Shown here: positions 1 through 9,300 of the stretch, piece by piece
How positions within the stretch are numbered: the stretch's first letter is position 1
How the letters are laid out: each line of letters opens with the position of its first letter
NCBI GenBank assembly: GCA_023412745.1
Contig: JAEZBZ010000131.1
Location: forward strand, 1 to 49,766
Length of the DNA stretch: 49,766 nt
From: Pseudomonadota bacterium
Lineage (GTDB): Bacteria > Pseudomonadota > Alphaproteobacteria > Rhizobiales > Hyphomicrobiaceae
Direction of reading: 5' to 3'
Made by a program: the position numbers and the translations under genes
The notes under the pieces: model-generated
Told to the model about the DNA's origin: nothing
Database searches by the model: none
What the model saw: the letters and a program-made list of their open reading frames with translations, nothing else

Positions 1-112
1 ATCCTGCTTCAAGCAGCAGAACCTTGCAGTTGGAATCCGCCGACAGCCGGTTGGCAAGGATGCACCCTGCCGAACCGGCGCCGACGATAATGTAGTCGTA
101 GGTTACGTCCAA
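1..112 (-). CDS. GMC family oxidoreductase (choline dehydrogenase-like), N-terminal fragment
   Basis: Only the first 37 codons lie in the window. They read as a FAD-binding Rossmann start with the run DYIIVGAGSAGCILANRLS and, further on, LLLEAG, the standard beginning of glucose-methanol-choline oxidoreductases. I place the start at a TTG at 112, which follows the stop codon of the ABC binding-protein gene by four bases; no ATG is available in frame. The close spacing puts it last in the leftward ABC transporter operon, so it probably oxidises the imported alcohol or a derivative. The family assignment is firm, the substrate is unknown, and the start codon is a guess. Confidence 0.8.
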   Translation of the reverse strand, partial: MDVTYDYIIVGAGSAGCILANRLSADSNCKVLLLEAG

Positions 113-116
113 AGGC

Positions 117-1118
117 TCAGGCCTTGGTTGCGTCCATGAAAATGGACGGATCGAAGTATTGCGATGCCGGAATTGGATTGGCAATGTTGCCGGTGGTCGC
201 GAAGAAGTCGGTCACCTGCTGCAGCCATTTCGTGACGGTCTGGTCTCCATACAGCTTGCGCCATTCCGCAACGGGAAATGCCTTTTGGGCCGCATACTGT
301 TCCTTGAAGTCGGACAGCGGCACCTGCGGATAGTGCTTTTTCTGGAGTACTTCGAGGGCTTCGTCGGTCTTGCCGGTCAGGTATGCGTTGCCTTCCGACC
401 AGGCCTTGACCACCTTGACCAGCGTATCGCGATTTTTGGCGTGGAAATCTGCGGTCGTCGCCCAGCCCGACATGATGGCCGCGTCCGGATAATACGCCGA
501 TGCATCGACCAGCTTCTTGGCGGTCGGCACTTTGTCACGAACCGTGATGTTGAATGGCACCCACAGGGCGACGGCCGGGACTGACCCGGAAATGAACGAT
601 GTCACGGCATCGGGCATGCGCTGGTTGAGAAGCTCGATATCGCTTCCGCTCATATTGTTGGCTTTCAACGCGGTATTCAGGAACACGTGCGCGGTGGTGC
701 CGGCCGTGGTCGCGATGCGCTTGCCCTTCAGATCAGCGATCGTCTTGATGCCCTGGTCTTCGCGGACCCAAAGCTGCGCGGTTGCAAATTCGACGGCATT
801 GGCGAGAAACATTTTGCCTTGGCCGCGCGCAGGGAAATTCGAAATGACCGCGCCGGTCGACAGCACATCCAGGCTGCCACCGATCATGGCCTGGAAAATC
901 TCCAGGCCGGTTTGGAACTGGCGGAATTCCGGCTCAAGTCCATTCTTGGCAAAAGCACCGAGATGATCAGCGAGCCACATCTGGCCATCAACGGCGAGCG
1001 TATGCAGATAGCCGACGCGGATCTTGGTTTTGGCCTGCGCGATTGCCGGCGTGCCGAGCGCGAATGCGCCCGCCGTGGCGCCTGCGCCCTGTAGAAGTGT
1101 TCTGCGATCGAGTTTCAT
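117..1118 (-). CDS. ABC transporter substrate-binding protein, NitT/TauT (SsuA-like) family
   Basis: This is a 333-residue periplasmic binding protein. The N-terminus has a twin-arginine signal (DRRTLLQGAG near residues 4-13) followed by an alanine-rich stretch and a probable cleavage after AIAQA near residue 29, so export is likely by Tat. The mature part matches the NMT1/SsuA type that delivers sulfonates, nitrate, pyrimidines or aromatic acids to a membrane permease. A clear AGGAGGAAG ribosome site precedes the ATG. It follows the ATPase gene by 48 bases and precedes the GMC oxidoreductase by four. The ligand cannot be read from sequence; the neighbouring enzymes suggest an organic acid or alcohol rather than a sulfonate, and this is inference. 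Confidence 0.88.
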   Translation of the reverse strand: MKLDRRTLLQGAGATAGAFALGTPAIAQAKTKIRVGYLHTLAVDGQMWLADHLGAFAKNGLEPEFRQFQTGLEIFQAMIGGSLDVLSTGAVISNFPARGQGKMFLANAVEFATAQLWVREDQGIKTIADLKGKRIATTAGTTAHVFLNTALKANNMSGSDIELLNQRMPDAVTSFISGSVPAVALWVPFNITVRDKVPTAKKLVDASAYYPDAAIMSGWATTADFHAKNRDTLVKVVKAWSEGNAYLTGKTDEALEVLQKKHYPQVPLSDFKEQYAAQKAFPVAEWRKLYGDQTVTKWLQQVTDFFATTGNIANPIPASQYFDPSIFMDATKA

Positions 1119-1166
1119 GGGCTTCCTCCTGATTGTGCTTTCTGAAGTTGCTTTCGTGCCTATGGA

Positions 1167-1967
1167 TTATTGTTGCTTGGCCTGCTGCGCGTATTCCTGC
1201 ATCACGAGGTTGCGCACATAAGCCCGCAGTTCGCCGAATTCCTTGCTTTCGTGAAGCGCTTCACTGCGCGGATAGGAGAACGGCACGTCGATGATTTCGC
1301 GGATGCGTGTCGGACGCGCCGTCATCACCACAATCCTGTTGGACAGATAGACGGCTTCTTCTACGGAATGCGTGATCAGCATCACTGTCTTTCCTTCTTC
1401 GGCGAGCACCTCAAGCAGCAGGTCCTGCATTGCGGTGCGGGTCTGCGCATCGAGCGCGCCGAATGGCTCGTCCATCAGCAGGAATTGCGGCTTGACCGCG
1501 TAAGCGCGCGCCAGCGCCAACCTTTGGCGCATGCCGCCGGACAGCATGCGCGGCCAGGAGTCGGCGAAGTCGGAAAGTCCCATCAGGCGCATATAGCGCT
1601 GGCAGATATCTTCGCGCTCCTCGGGACCGACTTTGTTGGCGAGCAAGTTGAGACCGAACGCGATGTTCTGCTTGACCGTCAGCCACGGGAAAACACCGTA
1701 TTCCTGAAAAATCACGCCGCGGTTTGGGCCGGGTCCGGCGATCGGTTTTCCGTCGAGCGTAACCGTGCCGCTCGAAGGCTGCATGAAGCCGGCCACGATA
1801 TTCATCATCGTGGTTTTGCCGCAGCCGGATGGGCCGATGACGGATAGAAATTCGCGGTCGTGGATCTGGTAGCTGACGTCGTCGACGACGCGCATATCGT
1901 TGCCGCTTGCAGTCGGGAAGCGGACGGAGACCTTGTCGAAGATGATACGTGGCGGTGACGATGTCAT
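1167..1967 (-). CDS. ABC transporter ATP-binding protein, NitT/TauT (SsuB-like) family
   Basis: This 266-residue ATPase drives the importer. All nucleotide-binding motifs are present: Walker A GPSGCGKTT at 45-53, Q-loop FQEYG near 88, signature LSGGMRQR at 142-149, Walker B FLLMDEP at 162-168, D-loop ALD and switch histidine 200. Length and the FPWLTVKQN segment after the Q-loop fit the nitrate/sulfonate/taurine group. Its start ATG overlaps the permease stop (ATGA), implying translational coupling. The protein acts at the inner face of the cytoplasmic membrane. Confidence 0.93.
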   Translation of the reverse strand: MTSSPPRIIFDKVSVRFPTASGNDMRVVDDVSYQIHDREFLSVIGPSGCGKTTMMNIVAGFMQPSSGTVTLDGKPIAGPGPNRGVIFQEYGVFPWLTVKQNIAFGLNLLANKVGPEEREDICQRYMRLMGLSDFADSWPRMLSGGMRQRLALARAYAVKPQFLLMDEPFGALDAQTRTAMQDLLLEVLAEEGKTVMLITHSVEEAVYLSNRIVVMTARPTRIREIIDVPFSYPRSEALHESKEFGELRAYVRNLVMQEYAQQAKQQ

Positions 1968-2713
1968 GCAATGCGCTCCTGCCAGGAGACGAACCGGCGT
2001 GCCAGCGCCCGCAATCCCATATCCATAAACAGTGCAATAAAACCGATGCAGATGATGCCAACGTAGATGATGTCGAGCTGGAAGAATGATCCGGCATTCT
2101 GGATCAGCGCACCCAGACCCTGCTGGGCCGCGATCAACTCGGATGCCACCAGCGTCGCCCAGGCCACGCCAAGCGCAACACGCAGGGCCGTCAGCATGTG
2201 TGGCACCGCCAGCGGGATGATGACCTTGCGGAAGATCTCGCCATCGGTGGCACCGAGCGTGCGCGCCACCCGTACATAGATCGGGCTGATCTGGGAAATG
2301 CCCTCGTACATGACGATGACGCCAGCGAAAAACGAGGCGTAAAAGAGAATGACGACCTTAGCTATTTCATCCACCCCGAAATAGACGATGACCAGCGGGA
2401 TGAGTGCGATCGGCGGCAGGGCACGGAAGAAGTTGATCAGCGGATCGATGAAAGTGCGGACACCGCGATACCAGCCGAGAACAAATCCGACCGGCACAGC
2501 CAGCGCAATTCCGCACATCACGCCGAGGAATACCCGCTGCGTTGACATCAGAATGTCCATCGGCAGTCTGGACTGCATCAGCTCCACGAAGCGCGCCGCA
2601 ACCTCATGCGGCGTCGGCACGAGCGCAGGATTAACAAAGCCGCTGTGGTGAATGGCATACCAGCCAGCCAATAGCGCGAGCCATGGCGTTAGGATCAGAA
2701 TCGCTCGGCGCAC
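1964..2713 (-). CDS. ABC transporter permease, NitT/TauT (SsuC-like) family
   Basis: This is a 249-residue integral membrane permease with about six hydrophobic segments. The cytoplasmic EAA-type loop that docks the ATPase is visible around residues 135-185, with the run VARTLGATDGEIFRKVIIP. The start is a GTG at 2713 preceded by GAGGAAAC, a good ribosome site. It is the first gene of the leftward operon. Its promoter must lie in the 108 bp shared with the GntR gene, so repression of the importer by that regulator is plausible. Confidence 0.9.
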   Translation of the reverse strand: MRRAILILTPWLALLAGWYAIHHSGFVNPALVPTPHEVAARFVELMQSRLPMDILMSTQRVFLGVMCGIALAVPVGFVLGWYRGVRTFIDPLINFFRALPPIALIPLVIVYFGVDEIAKVVILFYASFFAGVIVMYEGISQISPIYVRVARTLGATDGEIFRKVIIPLAVPHMLTALRVALGVAWATLVASELIAAQQGLGALIQNAGSFFQLDIIYVGIICIGFIALFMDMGLRALARRFVSWQERIA

Positions 2714-2821
2714 GTTTCCTCTACGATGTCGTTATTGATGATAACGTTATTGGGTTCTGGTCTAAACGTCCTAAACGTACTATGTATGGGATGTTTGAGG
2801 CAAGCCTTCTTTCATCGGCCC
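2714..2821. promoter_or_regulatory. Divergent promoter/operator region with HutC-type operator
   Basis: This region separates the leftward ABC operon from the rightward GntR gene. It contains GTTAT-N5-ATAAC at 2731-2745, which runs into the palindrome ATAACGTTAT at 2741-2750. GTCTAAAC at 2760-2767 matches the GTnTAnAC consensus known for HutC-subfamily GntR repressors. The octamer CTAAACGT occurs at 2762-2769 and 2771-2778, a nine-base period. These sites are seen directly; binding by the adjacent regulator is inferred. Confidence 0.55.
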
Positions 2822-3559
2822 ATGGCGCACGCGACGCATCGGATATTCAGCAGTACCGGGATCCCGCGTTATGTGCAGCTCGCGGATCTCTTCCGTCAGC
2901 GCGTGGACAAAGGGCTGTGGCTGCCCGGCACTGTGCTGCCGTCGATTGAGCAGCTCATGCAGCAGTTCGATGTGGCTCGCGTGACAGTACGGCAGGCCAT
3001 TGCGCTGCTGGCTGAGGAAGGTCTCCTGTCGCCGCAGCGTGGGCGTGGCACCTTTGTGACCGGTAAGGCTTCGACGCGTCGCCAGTTGCGGGTCGAGACG
3101 ACACTCAGCGATCTCGTCACGATGTACAGTGGTGATCGGCCCGAGCACGCGACGCTGGCTGAGGACGTAGCGAGCCCGGTGCTCTACGAAACCGATGGCA
3201 TCGCCGCGCCGAAGTATTTCCATCTAAGGCGTATGCACGCGCGCAATGGCGAACGCTATTGCGTTATTTCCATCTATATCGATTATCGCGTTTTTCGACG
3301 GGCCCCGTCGCGATTCCGCCGCGAGCTGGCGCTGCCGGTACTGACCTCTCTGCCTGGGCTGGAAATTGCGTCCGCTAAACAGACGCTGACGATATCGACC
3401 GCCGATGTCGAAACCGCCCAGCTGCTCGGCATCGCGATCAACGCGCCGATGGCGGAAGTTCGCCGCGTCATGTGCGCGCCTGATCGTACGGTTATCTATA
3501 CCGCCGAGATCAGCTATCGTGGCGACTACATTCACCTGGAAATGGACCTCAAGCCGTGA
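2822..3559 (+). CDS. GntR family transcriptional regulator, HutC subfamily (UTRA domain)
   Basis: With the chosen ATG the protein is 245 residues. Residues about 15-80 form the winged helix-turn-helix, with PSIEQLMQQFDVARVTVRQA and the wing RGRGTFVTG. Residues about 95-240 match the UTRA effector domain. The open frame extends back to 2726, but that extension lies in the operator region and does not look coding; an alternative ATG is at 2789. No strong ribosome site precedes either. The stop overlaps the start of the next gene (GTGA), so regulator and mandelate-racemase-like enzyme are co-transcribed. It probably represses itself and the divergent importer, relieved by a pathway intermediate. 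Confidence 0.85.
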   Translation: MAHATHRIFSSTGIPRYVQLADLFRQRVDKGLWLPGTVLPSIEQLMQQFDVARVTVRQAIALLAEEGLLSPQRGRGTFVTGKASTRRQLRVETTLSDLVTMYSGDRPEHATLAEDVASPVLYETDGIAAPKYFHLRRMHARNGERYCVISIYIDYRVFRRAPSRFRRELALPVLTSLPGLEIASAKQTLTISTADVETAQLLGIAINAPMAEVRRVMCAPDRTVIYTAEISYRGDYIHLEMDLKP

Positions 3560-4683
3560 GCAGTGAACTGAATATCCGCCGCGTGACCGCACGTGTTTTC
3601 CGGTGTCCGTTAGAGCAGCCGGTGACGACATCATTCGGCACGATGCGTGATCGCCCGATGGTGATCGTGGAGGTGGAGGACGATCAGGGAATCCGCGGCT
3701 GGGGCGAAGTGTGGTGCAATTTTCCGGCAGTGGGGGCGGAGCATCGCGCGCGTCTCGTCGATAGCGTGCTGACACCGCTGCTCTGTGCAAGGCCCTTCCG
3801 CGATCCGACTGAGGCTTTTGAGCATTTGACTGCCTGCACCGAGGTGCTGGCCTTGCAGAGCGCGGAGCCGGGGCCGTTCGCGCAGGCAATCGCGGGCCTT
3901 GATACCGCGCTCTGGGATCTCCTGGCCCGTCGCGCTGGTGTGCCGCTGTGGCGCCTTCTGGACGATACCGGCAGCGCGAACATCGGCGTTTACGCCAGCG
4001 GATTGAACCCTGATGCGCCCGAGCGGTTGGCGGCTGCAAGGCAGCAGGAAGGCTATACGGCATTCAAGCTGAAGGTTGGTTTCGGCGCAGAGCGCGATCT
4101 GGCCAATCTGGACGCCTTGCAGCGTGCACTCGGGCCGGAGGTGCGGTTGATGGTCGATGCCAATCAGGCTTGGAGTGTGAGTGCGGCGCTGGACATGCTT
4201 CCGATGCTTGAGCGGTTTTCGCTTGACTGGCTGGAAGAGCCGGTGCGCGCTGATGTGCCCTGGGTCGAGTGGCGCCAGTTGGTATCGCGCATTCCTCTTG
4301 CCGGCGGCGAAAACCTGGCTGGCAGGCAGGCATTCGAGACGGCGTTCAAGGCCGGCGTCCTGAAAGTGGTGCAGCCGGATCTCGCCAAATGGGGTGGGCT
4401 CAGTGGCTGCCTGCCGGTAGCGCGGCGCATTCGGGACAACGGATTGCGTTTTTGTCCGCACTATCTGGGAGGCGGGATCGGGCTGTTGGCGTCCGCACAT
4501 CTGCTCGCCGCCGTCCAGGGCGACGGTTTGCTGGAGATCGATGCCAATCCGAACCCCCTGCGCACGGTCCTGATGGGAGATCTGAAGCACGTGAGGGACG
4601 GCAGGGTCACTCTGTCTGACCTGCCCGGTCTTGGCGCCGAACCTGATTTCGATGCGCTATCGGACTACGCTGTTCGGCACTGA
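3556..4683 (+). CDS. Mandelate racemase/muconate lactonizing enzyme family protein (enolase superfamily)
   Basis: This 375-residue enolase-superfamily enzyme abstracts the proton alpha to a carboxylate on a Mg2+ site. Visible active-site parts are the KLK motif (Lys171, Lys173), metal ligands Asp201 (VDANQAW), Glu227 (LEEPV) and Glu252 (GGEN), and Asp275 plus His302, spaced 27 residues apart as in the Asp-His dyad of mandelate racemase. This points to a racemase or an acid-sugar dehydratase of the MR subgroup rather than a muconate cycloisomerase. The GTG start overlaps the regulator stop. Function within the group is not decidable by eye; candidates are a hydroxy-acid racemase or sugar-acid dehydratase acting on the imported compound. 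Confidence 0.87.
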   Translation: MSSELNIRRVTARVFRCPLEQPVTTSFGTMRDRPMVIVEVEDDQGIRGWGEVWCNFPAVGAEHRARLVDSVLTPLLCARPFRDPTEAFEHLTACTEVLALQSAEPGPFAQAIAGLDTALWDLLARRAGVPLWRLLDDTGSANIGVYASGLNPDAPERLAAARQQEGYTAFKLKVGFGAERDLANLDALQRALGPEVRLMVDANQAWSVSAALDMLPMLERFSLDWLEEPVRADVPWVEWRQLVSRIPLAGGENLAGRQAFETAFKAGVLKVVQPDLAKWGGLSGCLPVARRIRDNGLRFCPHYLGGGIGLLASAHLLAAVQGDGLLEIDANPNPLRTVLMGDLKHVRDGRVTLSDLPGLGAEPDFDALSDYAVRH

Positions 4684-4740
4684 AGTCGCGTGGGAGAAGA
4701 GCGTCCGCGGGTAGATCCGATCTCTTGGTATATCGCCTGC

Positions 4741-4757
4741 ACGCCCTGGGCGTTTTT
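4741..4757 (+). terminator. Probable intrinsic terminator after the MR-family gene
   Basis: ACGCC-CTG-GGCGT forms a short hairpin directly followed by TTTTT. It lies 58 bases after the stop codon of the rightward two-gene operon. The stem is only five pairs with a three-base loop, so strength is modest. Confidence 0.45.
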
Positions 4758-4884
4758 CTCCGTAGAGCACTGATGAACCAGCTTGGCGGATGATAGCCTG
4801 CCATCTAGTATCCGGCCGCTGTGGCGACCGTTCAAAGGAGCTTGTGTTTAGGACGGGTGCTGGGGTCTTGGCTGGGGGAGAAAA

Positions 4885-5772
4885 GTGGCCAATTTTATCA
4901 ATCGAACGAAGTACTATGCCGCATCGCTGGCCAAGAGACCATTCTCGAAATATTTCAACTGTCCGAACTGCGGCTGCGAGTCGGATGAACTGATTGATCG
5001 AAAATATTTGATCACCACGCTAGCCCGCTGTCCGTCGTGCGAAATTCTCTTTCGTCAGCCAGTAGATACGAAGGAGGAGTTGAATTCCTTTTATACTGAA
5101 GGCTACACGACGAGCGGTACAGATCTTCCCGCAGACCTATCGCCGGATACCTATCTGAATGTGGATGTGTTACGCCGGCACAAGGATTGTTCCGACTACA
5201 TCCGCGTTTTGCGGGCGGCAGGGTGTGGTCACGGCGCGAAATTGCTCGACTATGGCTGTTCGTGGGGCTACGGGACCGCCCAGTTTCGAGCAGCCGGTTT
5301 TGATGTATCCGGATACGAGATCTCTCCAGCGAACAGGGGGTTCGCTCGCGATATACTCGGGTTGTCGATGATCGACAATTTCGAAGAATATGCATCGAAC
5401 ATTGCCGAGCCAGAGTTTGACGTTTTCTTTTCGTCCCACGTTCTTGAGCATTTGCCGCAAGTCACGCCAATATTGAAGCTTGCCCGACGTGTCGTTAAGC
5501 CGGGCGGATTGCTGGTGTTTTTTGTTCCCAACGGTTCAATGGCTTTCAAGGCTGCTAATCTCAGGCGCTGGCGGAGGCTATGGGGAGAGGTGCATCCGCT
5601 GTTCTTGACGGACAAGTTTTTTGTGAAGGCGTTCGGCGATACGCCGATCCTGATCGGCGCGTCGCCAGTGTCCTCCGAGACGATTGCGGCCTATGTCGCG
5701 AATCCGTCGCCAGTTGTTGCCCCGCTGGCCGGTAAGGAACTCGCCTGCATCGTTCGGCTGCCCGAGGCTTGA
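4885..5772 (+). CDS. Class I SAM-dependent methyltransferase with N-terminal four-cysteine (zinc-ribbon-like) motif
   Basis: This is a 295-residue protein. Cys26, Cys29, Cys49 and Cys52 form two CxxC knuckles at the N-terminus, followed by the SAM-binding motif LLDYGCSWGYG (about 120-130), an acidic residue in GYEISPAN, and the post-motif LEHLPQV. The Cys4-plus-Rossmann arrangement is typical of methyltransferases acting on nucleotide-sugars or small metabolites. The start is GTG at 4885, preceded by GGGGGAG at the right distance. It stands alone, with no partner gene, and by eye it is more AT-rich than its neighbours, which may indicate acquisition by transfer. The substrate is unknown. Confidence 0.85.
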   Translation: MANFINRTKYYAASLAKRPFSKYFNCPNCGCESDELIDRKYLITTLARCPSCEILFRQPVDTKEELNSFYTEGYTTSGTDLPADLSPDTYLNVDVLRRHKDCSDYIRVLRAAGCGHGAKLLDYGCSWGYGTAQFRAAGFDVSGYEISPANRGFARDILGLSMIDNFEEYASNIAEPEFDVFFSSHVLEHLPQVTPILKLARRVVKPGGLLVFFVPNGSMAFKAANLRRWRRLWGEVHPLFLTDKFFVKAFGDTPILIGASPVSSETIAAYVANPSPVVAPLAGKELACIVRLPEA

Positions 5773-5915
5773 GATAGCCGCGCCGATATCCGCAATAGAT
5801 ATGCGAAACGAGAAGCAGCCATTTTACAACTCGCGCGTTGAGCGCACTGATCGGTGGAACCGCAAAATTAGGCGGTTGTCTGCTTTATGATCAGTGGCTT
5901 TCAGCGGAGTAGCGC

Positions 5916-6261
5916 ATGTGCTCGAAAATTAAACTACTGGCAATTGCTGGAGCTGCAATCTCAGCGACTTGTGTGGCCAGCGCATTAGAGGCGGCGCCAT
6001 CGCGTCAGCGCTCAGAGAATACATCCTCCGGCGACGATCCCGCCTAATCCTCCCCCGGCCAGCACAAGGGGAGCTGAAGCTGAGCTAAGAGATGGGCAGC
6101 AGGAAACCCTGGCGCGATGCATGTCGTTCTGGGACGCGTCGACGCAGATGTCCAAACGCGAATGGCGCCAGGCCTGCATTCGCACGCGGAACGGCCTGGA
6201 TGTGCTTGGCGCGCCGAATGGCTCGGGCTCAACCAAGAAACGCCGAACGGGCAATCGCTAG
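5916..6261 (+). pseudogene. Small secreted protein, frameshifted (signal peptide and conserved domain in different frames)
   Basis: An ATG at 5916 opens a signal peptide (MCSKIKLLAIAGAAISATC) ending near ASALEAAP, but this frame stops at 6045-6047. The next frame (codons starting at 6022) continues with a proline-rich linker, then a compact conserved-looking domain with CMSFWDASTQMSKREWRQAC and a stop at 6259-6261. I recall small exported Rhizobiales proteins that carry a comparable C-x-x-W-D...M-x-K-x-E-W-x-x-x-C core after a signal peptide, so the two pieces are probably one gene with a single-base shift between about 5980 and 6045. It may be a true pseudogene or a sequence error. Function unknown. 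Confidence 0.55.
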
Positions 6262-6383
6262 TGCGCGGCAACGTGGAAGAGACGAGCGCAATGCGCTGGT
6301 TGGGTGAGCGGGACCGCGATGTGGTACTTGCTGTGAACCACCCTATATGGAAATCAAGTCGCGCAACCCGATGGATCTGACGC

Positions 6384-9300
6384 ATGGGCGTAGTTCAGTT
6401 CGCGCTTCGATATCCCCATACATTTTACGTTCTGGCCGCGCTGATGGTTTTTCTCGGGGTCACATCGATCAGGTCTACGCCGACCGATATCTTCCCAGAG
6501 ATCGATATCCCGGTCGTCACCGTAATCTGGCAATATACTGGTCTTAGTACACCGGAAATGGATCAGCGCGTTACGACGTATAGCCAGTACGCGATGAGTT
6601 CCAACGTCAACGGCATTCGGAATATGGAAGCCCAATCGCTCAATGGGCTTTCAATGCAAAAGGTCTATTTTCAGCCAGACGTCAATTTGGATCTTGCCAT
6701 TGCGCAGATCGTATCTGCCACGAATGCGATCCGGGCGCTTTTGCCGCCAGGAATTCAGCCGCCGATCGTCGTGCAGTTCAACGCCTCCAGCGTTCCGGTT
6801 CTTCAGATCAGCCTAACCTCCGATACGCTGTCGGAGCAGCAGCTTTACGACTACGGCATCTATCGGCTGCGTCAGCAGCTGGCGCCGGTACATGGCGTAA
6901 CGTTCCCTACGCCGGCGGGAGGGAAATACCGTCAGATCATGGTGGATCTCAACCCTAGGCAGCTCATTGCGCGCGGTTTGACGCCAGCCGACGTCGTTAG
7001 CGCCGTCAACGCGCAGAACCTGACGCTACCGACGGGGACCGCAAAAATTGGCGACACCCAATTTACCGTTAGAACCAATGCGATTCCCGCGACGATCGAG
7101 GATCTCAATAATATTCCGATCAAGGTCCAGGATGGCGCGACTGTTTTCGTCAAGGATGTCGCAAATGTCCGCGACGGCTCCGCCGTTCAGCAAAACATCG
7201 TGCGCGAAGGTGGCCGTCGCGCGGTAATGCTGAGCGTTATCAAGAATGGTAACGCATCGACGCTGGATGTTGTCGACGGTGTCAGGAATGCATTGAAGAT
7301 CGCTCGTGCCGCCGCGCCCCCGGGGCTCGAAATCACGGAATTATTCGATCAATCGGAGTTCGTCAGGTCAGCGATCACATCCGTGGTGCGCGAAGGTGCG
7401 ATTGCCGCCGCATTGACGGCGCTCATGATCTTGCTGTTCTTGGGCTCGTGGCGCTCGACGCTGGTCGTCATGGTCTCGATCCCACTGTCGATCCTGACCT
7501 CTCTGGTCATTCTCTACTTTCTCGGCGAAACTATCAATACGATGACGCTGGGCGGTCTGGCGCTCGCGGTCGGCATATTGGTCGATGACTCGACGGTAAC
7601 GATCGAGAATACACATCGCCTGCTCACGGAAGAATCGATGGTGCTGCCGCAAGCGACGTTGCACGGGTCGGCCGGCATTGCGATCCCGACTTTAGTGTCG
7701 ACGTTGGCAATAAGCTGTGTGTTCACATCTTTGGTGTTTCTGGAAGGCCCCGCCAAGTTTCTGTTTACGCCGCTTGGGCTCGCCGTGATCTTCGCGATGC
7801 TCGCGTCCTATGTGCTTCGCGCACCTTGACGCCGATCATGATCGGATTGCTGCTGCGCTACGAGGATCATGGCGCGGAGCCGCATGGCACATTTGCGCGC
7901 ATACATGGCGCATTTGAGCGCGGCTTCGAGGCATTTCGTCAGAGCTACGTTGAGTTGCTGCGGGGGCTAGTCAATCACCGGTTGATCGTGCCCGTGATCG
8001 CTGCGCTCGTTGTTGGCCTCGGGGCAGTCATGGCGGTACTCGTCGGCCGTGATTTTTTTTCCACTTATCGATGGCGGTCAGATCCAGCTTCATGTGCGGG
8101 TGCCAGCAGGAACGCGGATTGAAACGACCGAACAGATATTCCAGGCCATCGAAAACAAGATCCAGCAGATTATCCCGGATCGCGATCGCCAATTGGTCGT
8201 CGATAACATCGGGCTTCCGGCTAGGGCCTATAATCTCGCCTTTATGGATGGCTCGACCATCGGACCGAATGACGGGGTCATCCTGGTCGCTTTGCGGCCA
8301 GGGCACGCGCCGACCGCAGACTATGTCCGCAAGCTGCGTGTGGAGCTTCCTGCCGCGTTCCCCGATGTACTGTTCTATTTCCAGGCCGCCGATATGGTGA
8401 CGCAGATCCTGAATTTCGGATTGCCCGCGCAGATCGACGTGCGCACCATTGGCTATGATCGCGCCAATAACCTGCAGGTGGCAGAAGAGTTGCGGCGGCG
8501 CATTGCCAATATTCCAGGAATTGTCGACGCGCATCTGCAGCAGGAAGTCAGTGCGCCCTCGATATTCGCTGATATCGATCGCGCACGGGCGGCGCAGCTT
8601 GGTTTAAACGCAATTGAAATAGCAACTAATATCAATATCAGTTTGAGTTCTTCGGAGCAGGTCACACCGAATTTCTGGACCGATCCTGTGTCGGGGATAC
8701 CCTACTATCTGGCCGTGCAAACGCCGGAATATCGCGTTGCGTCACTGGGGGATCTGAGCAATACGCCGATTTCGACGTCGCTCACCTCAACGGGAGAGCC
8801 GGTGCCCGGGCTACTCAGCAACGTGGCCCGGTTGATCCGGTCGAGCCTGCCGACCAATCTGAACCAGACAAATATTCAGCCGGTCTATGACGTCTATGCC
8901 AGCGTACAGGATCGTGACCTCGGGACCGTCTCCAAGGCAATCAATGATATCATAGCCGAACTGCGCCCGAAGCTTGCGCCGGGAAACACCATTGAGGTGA
9001 TGGGCCAGATCCAGAGCATGAACGAGGCTTTCCGCGATCTTGGCATTGGCCTGATTTTCGCGGCCGTATTCGTTTATCTGCTGATGGTGGTGAACTATCA
9101 GAATTTTGGCGATCCGCTGGTGGTTATTCTGGCGTTGCCGGCCACCATGGCGGGCGTGCTGACAATGCTGTTCGTTACCGGCACCAGCCTCAGCGTTCCC
9201 TCATTGATGGGGGCCATCATGGTGGTTGGTGTCGCGTCGGCCAATTCGATCCTGCTCGTAACGTTTGCACGTGAGCAGCAGCTTGCAGGCCGACCGGCGG

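Noticed and set aside
8052..8059. The T8 run as a programmed frameshift site
   Set aside because: A nearby compensating lesion on the other side and no supporting stimulatory structure make an indel or sequence error simpler. It remains possible only if expression data show full-length product.
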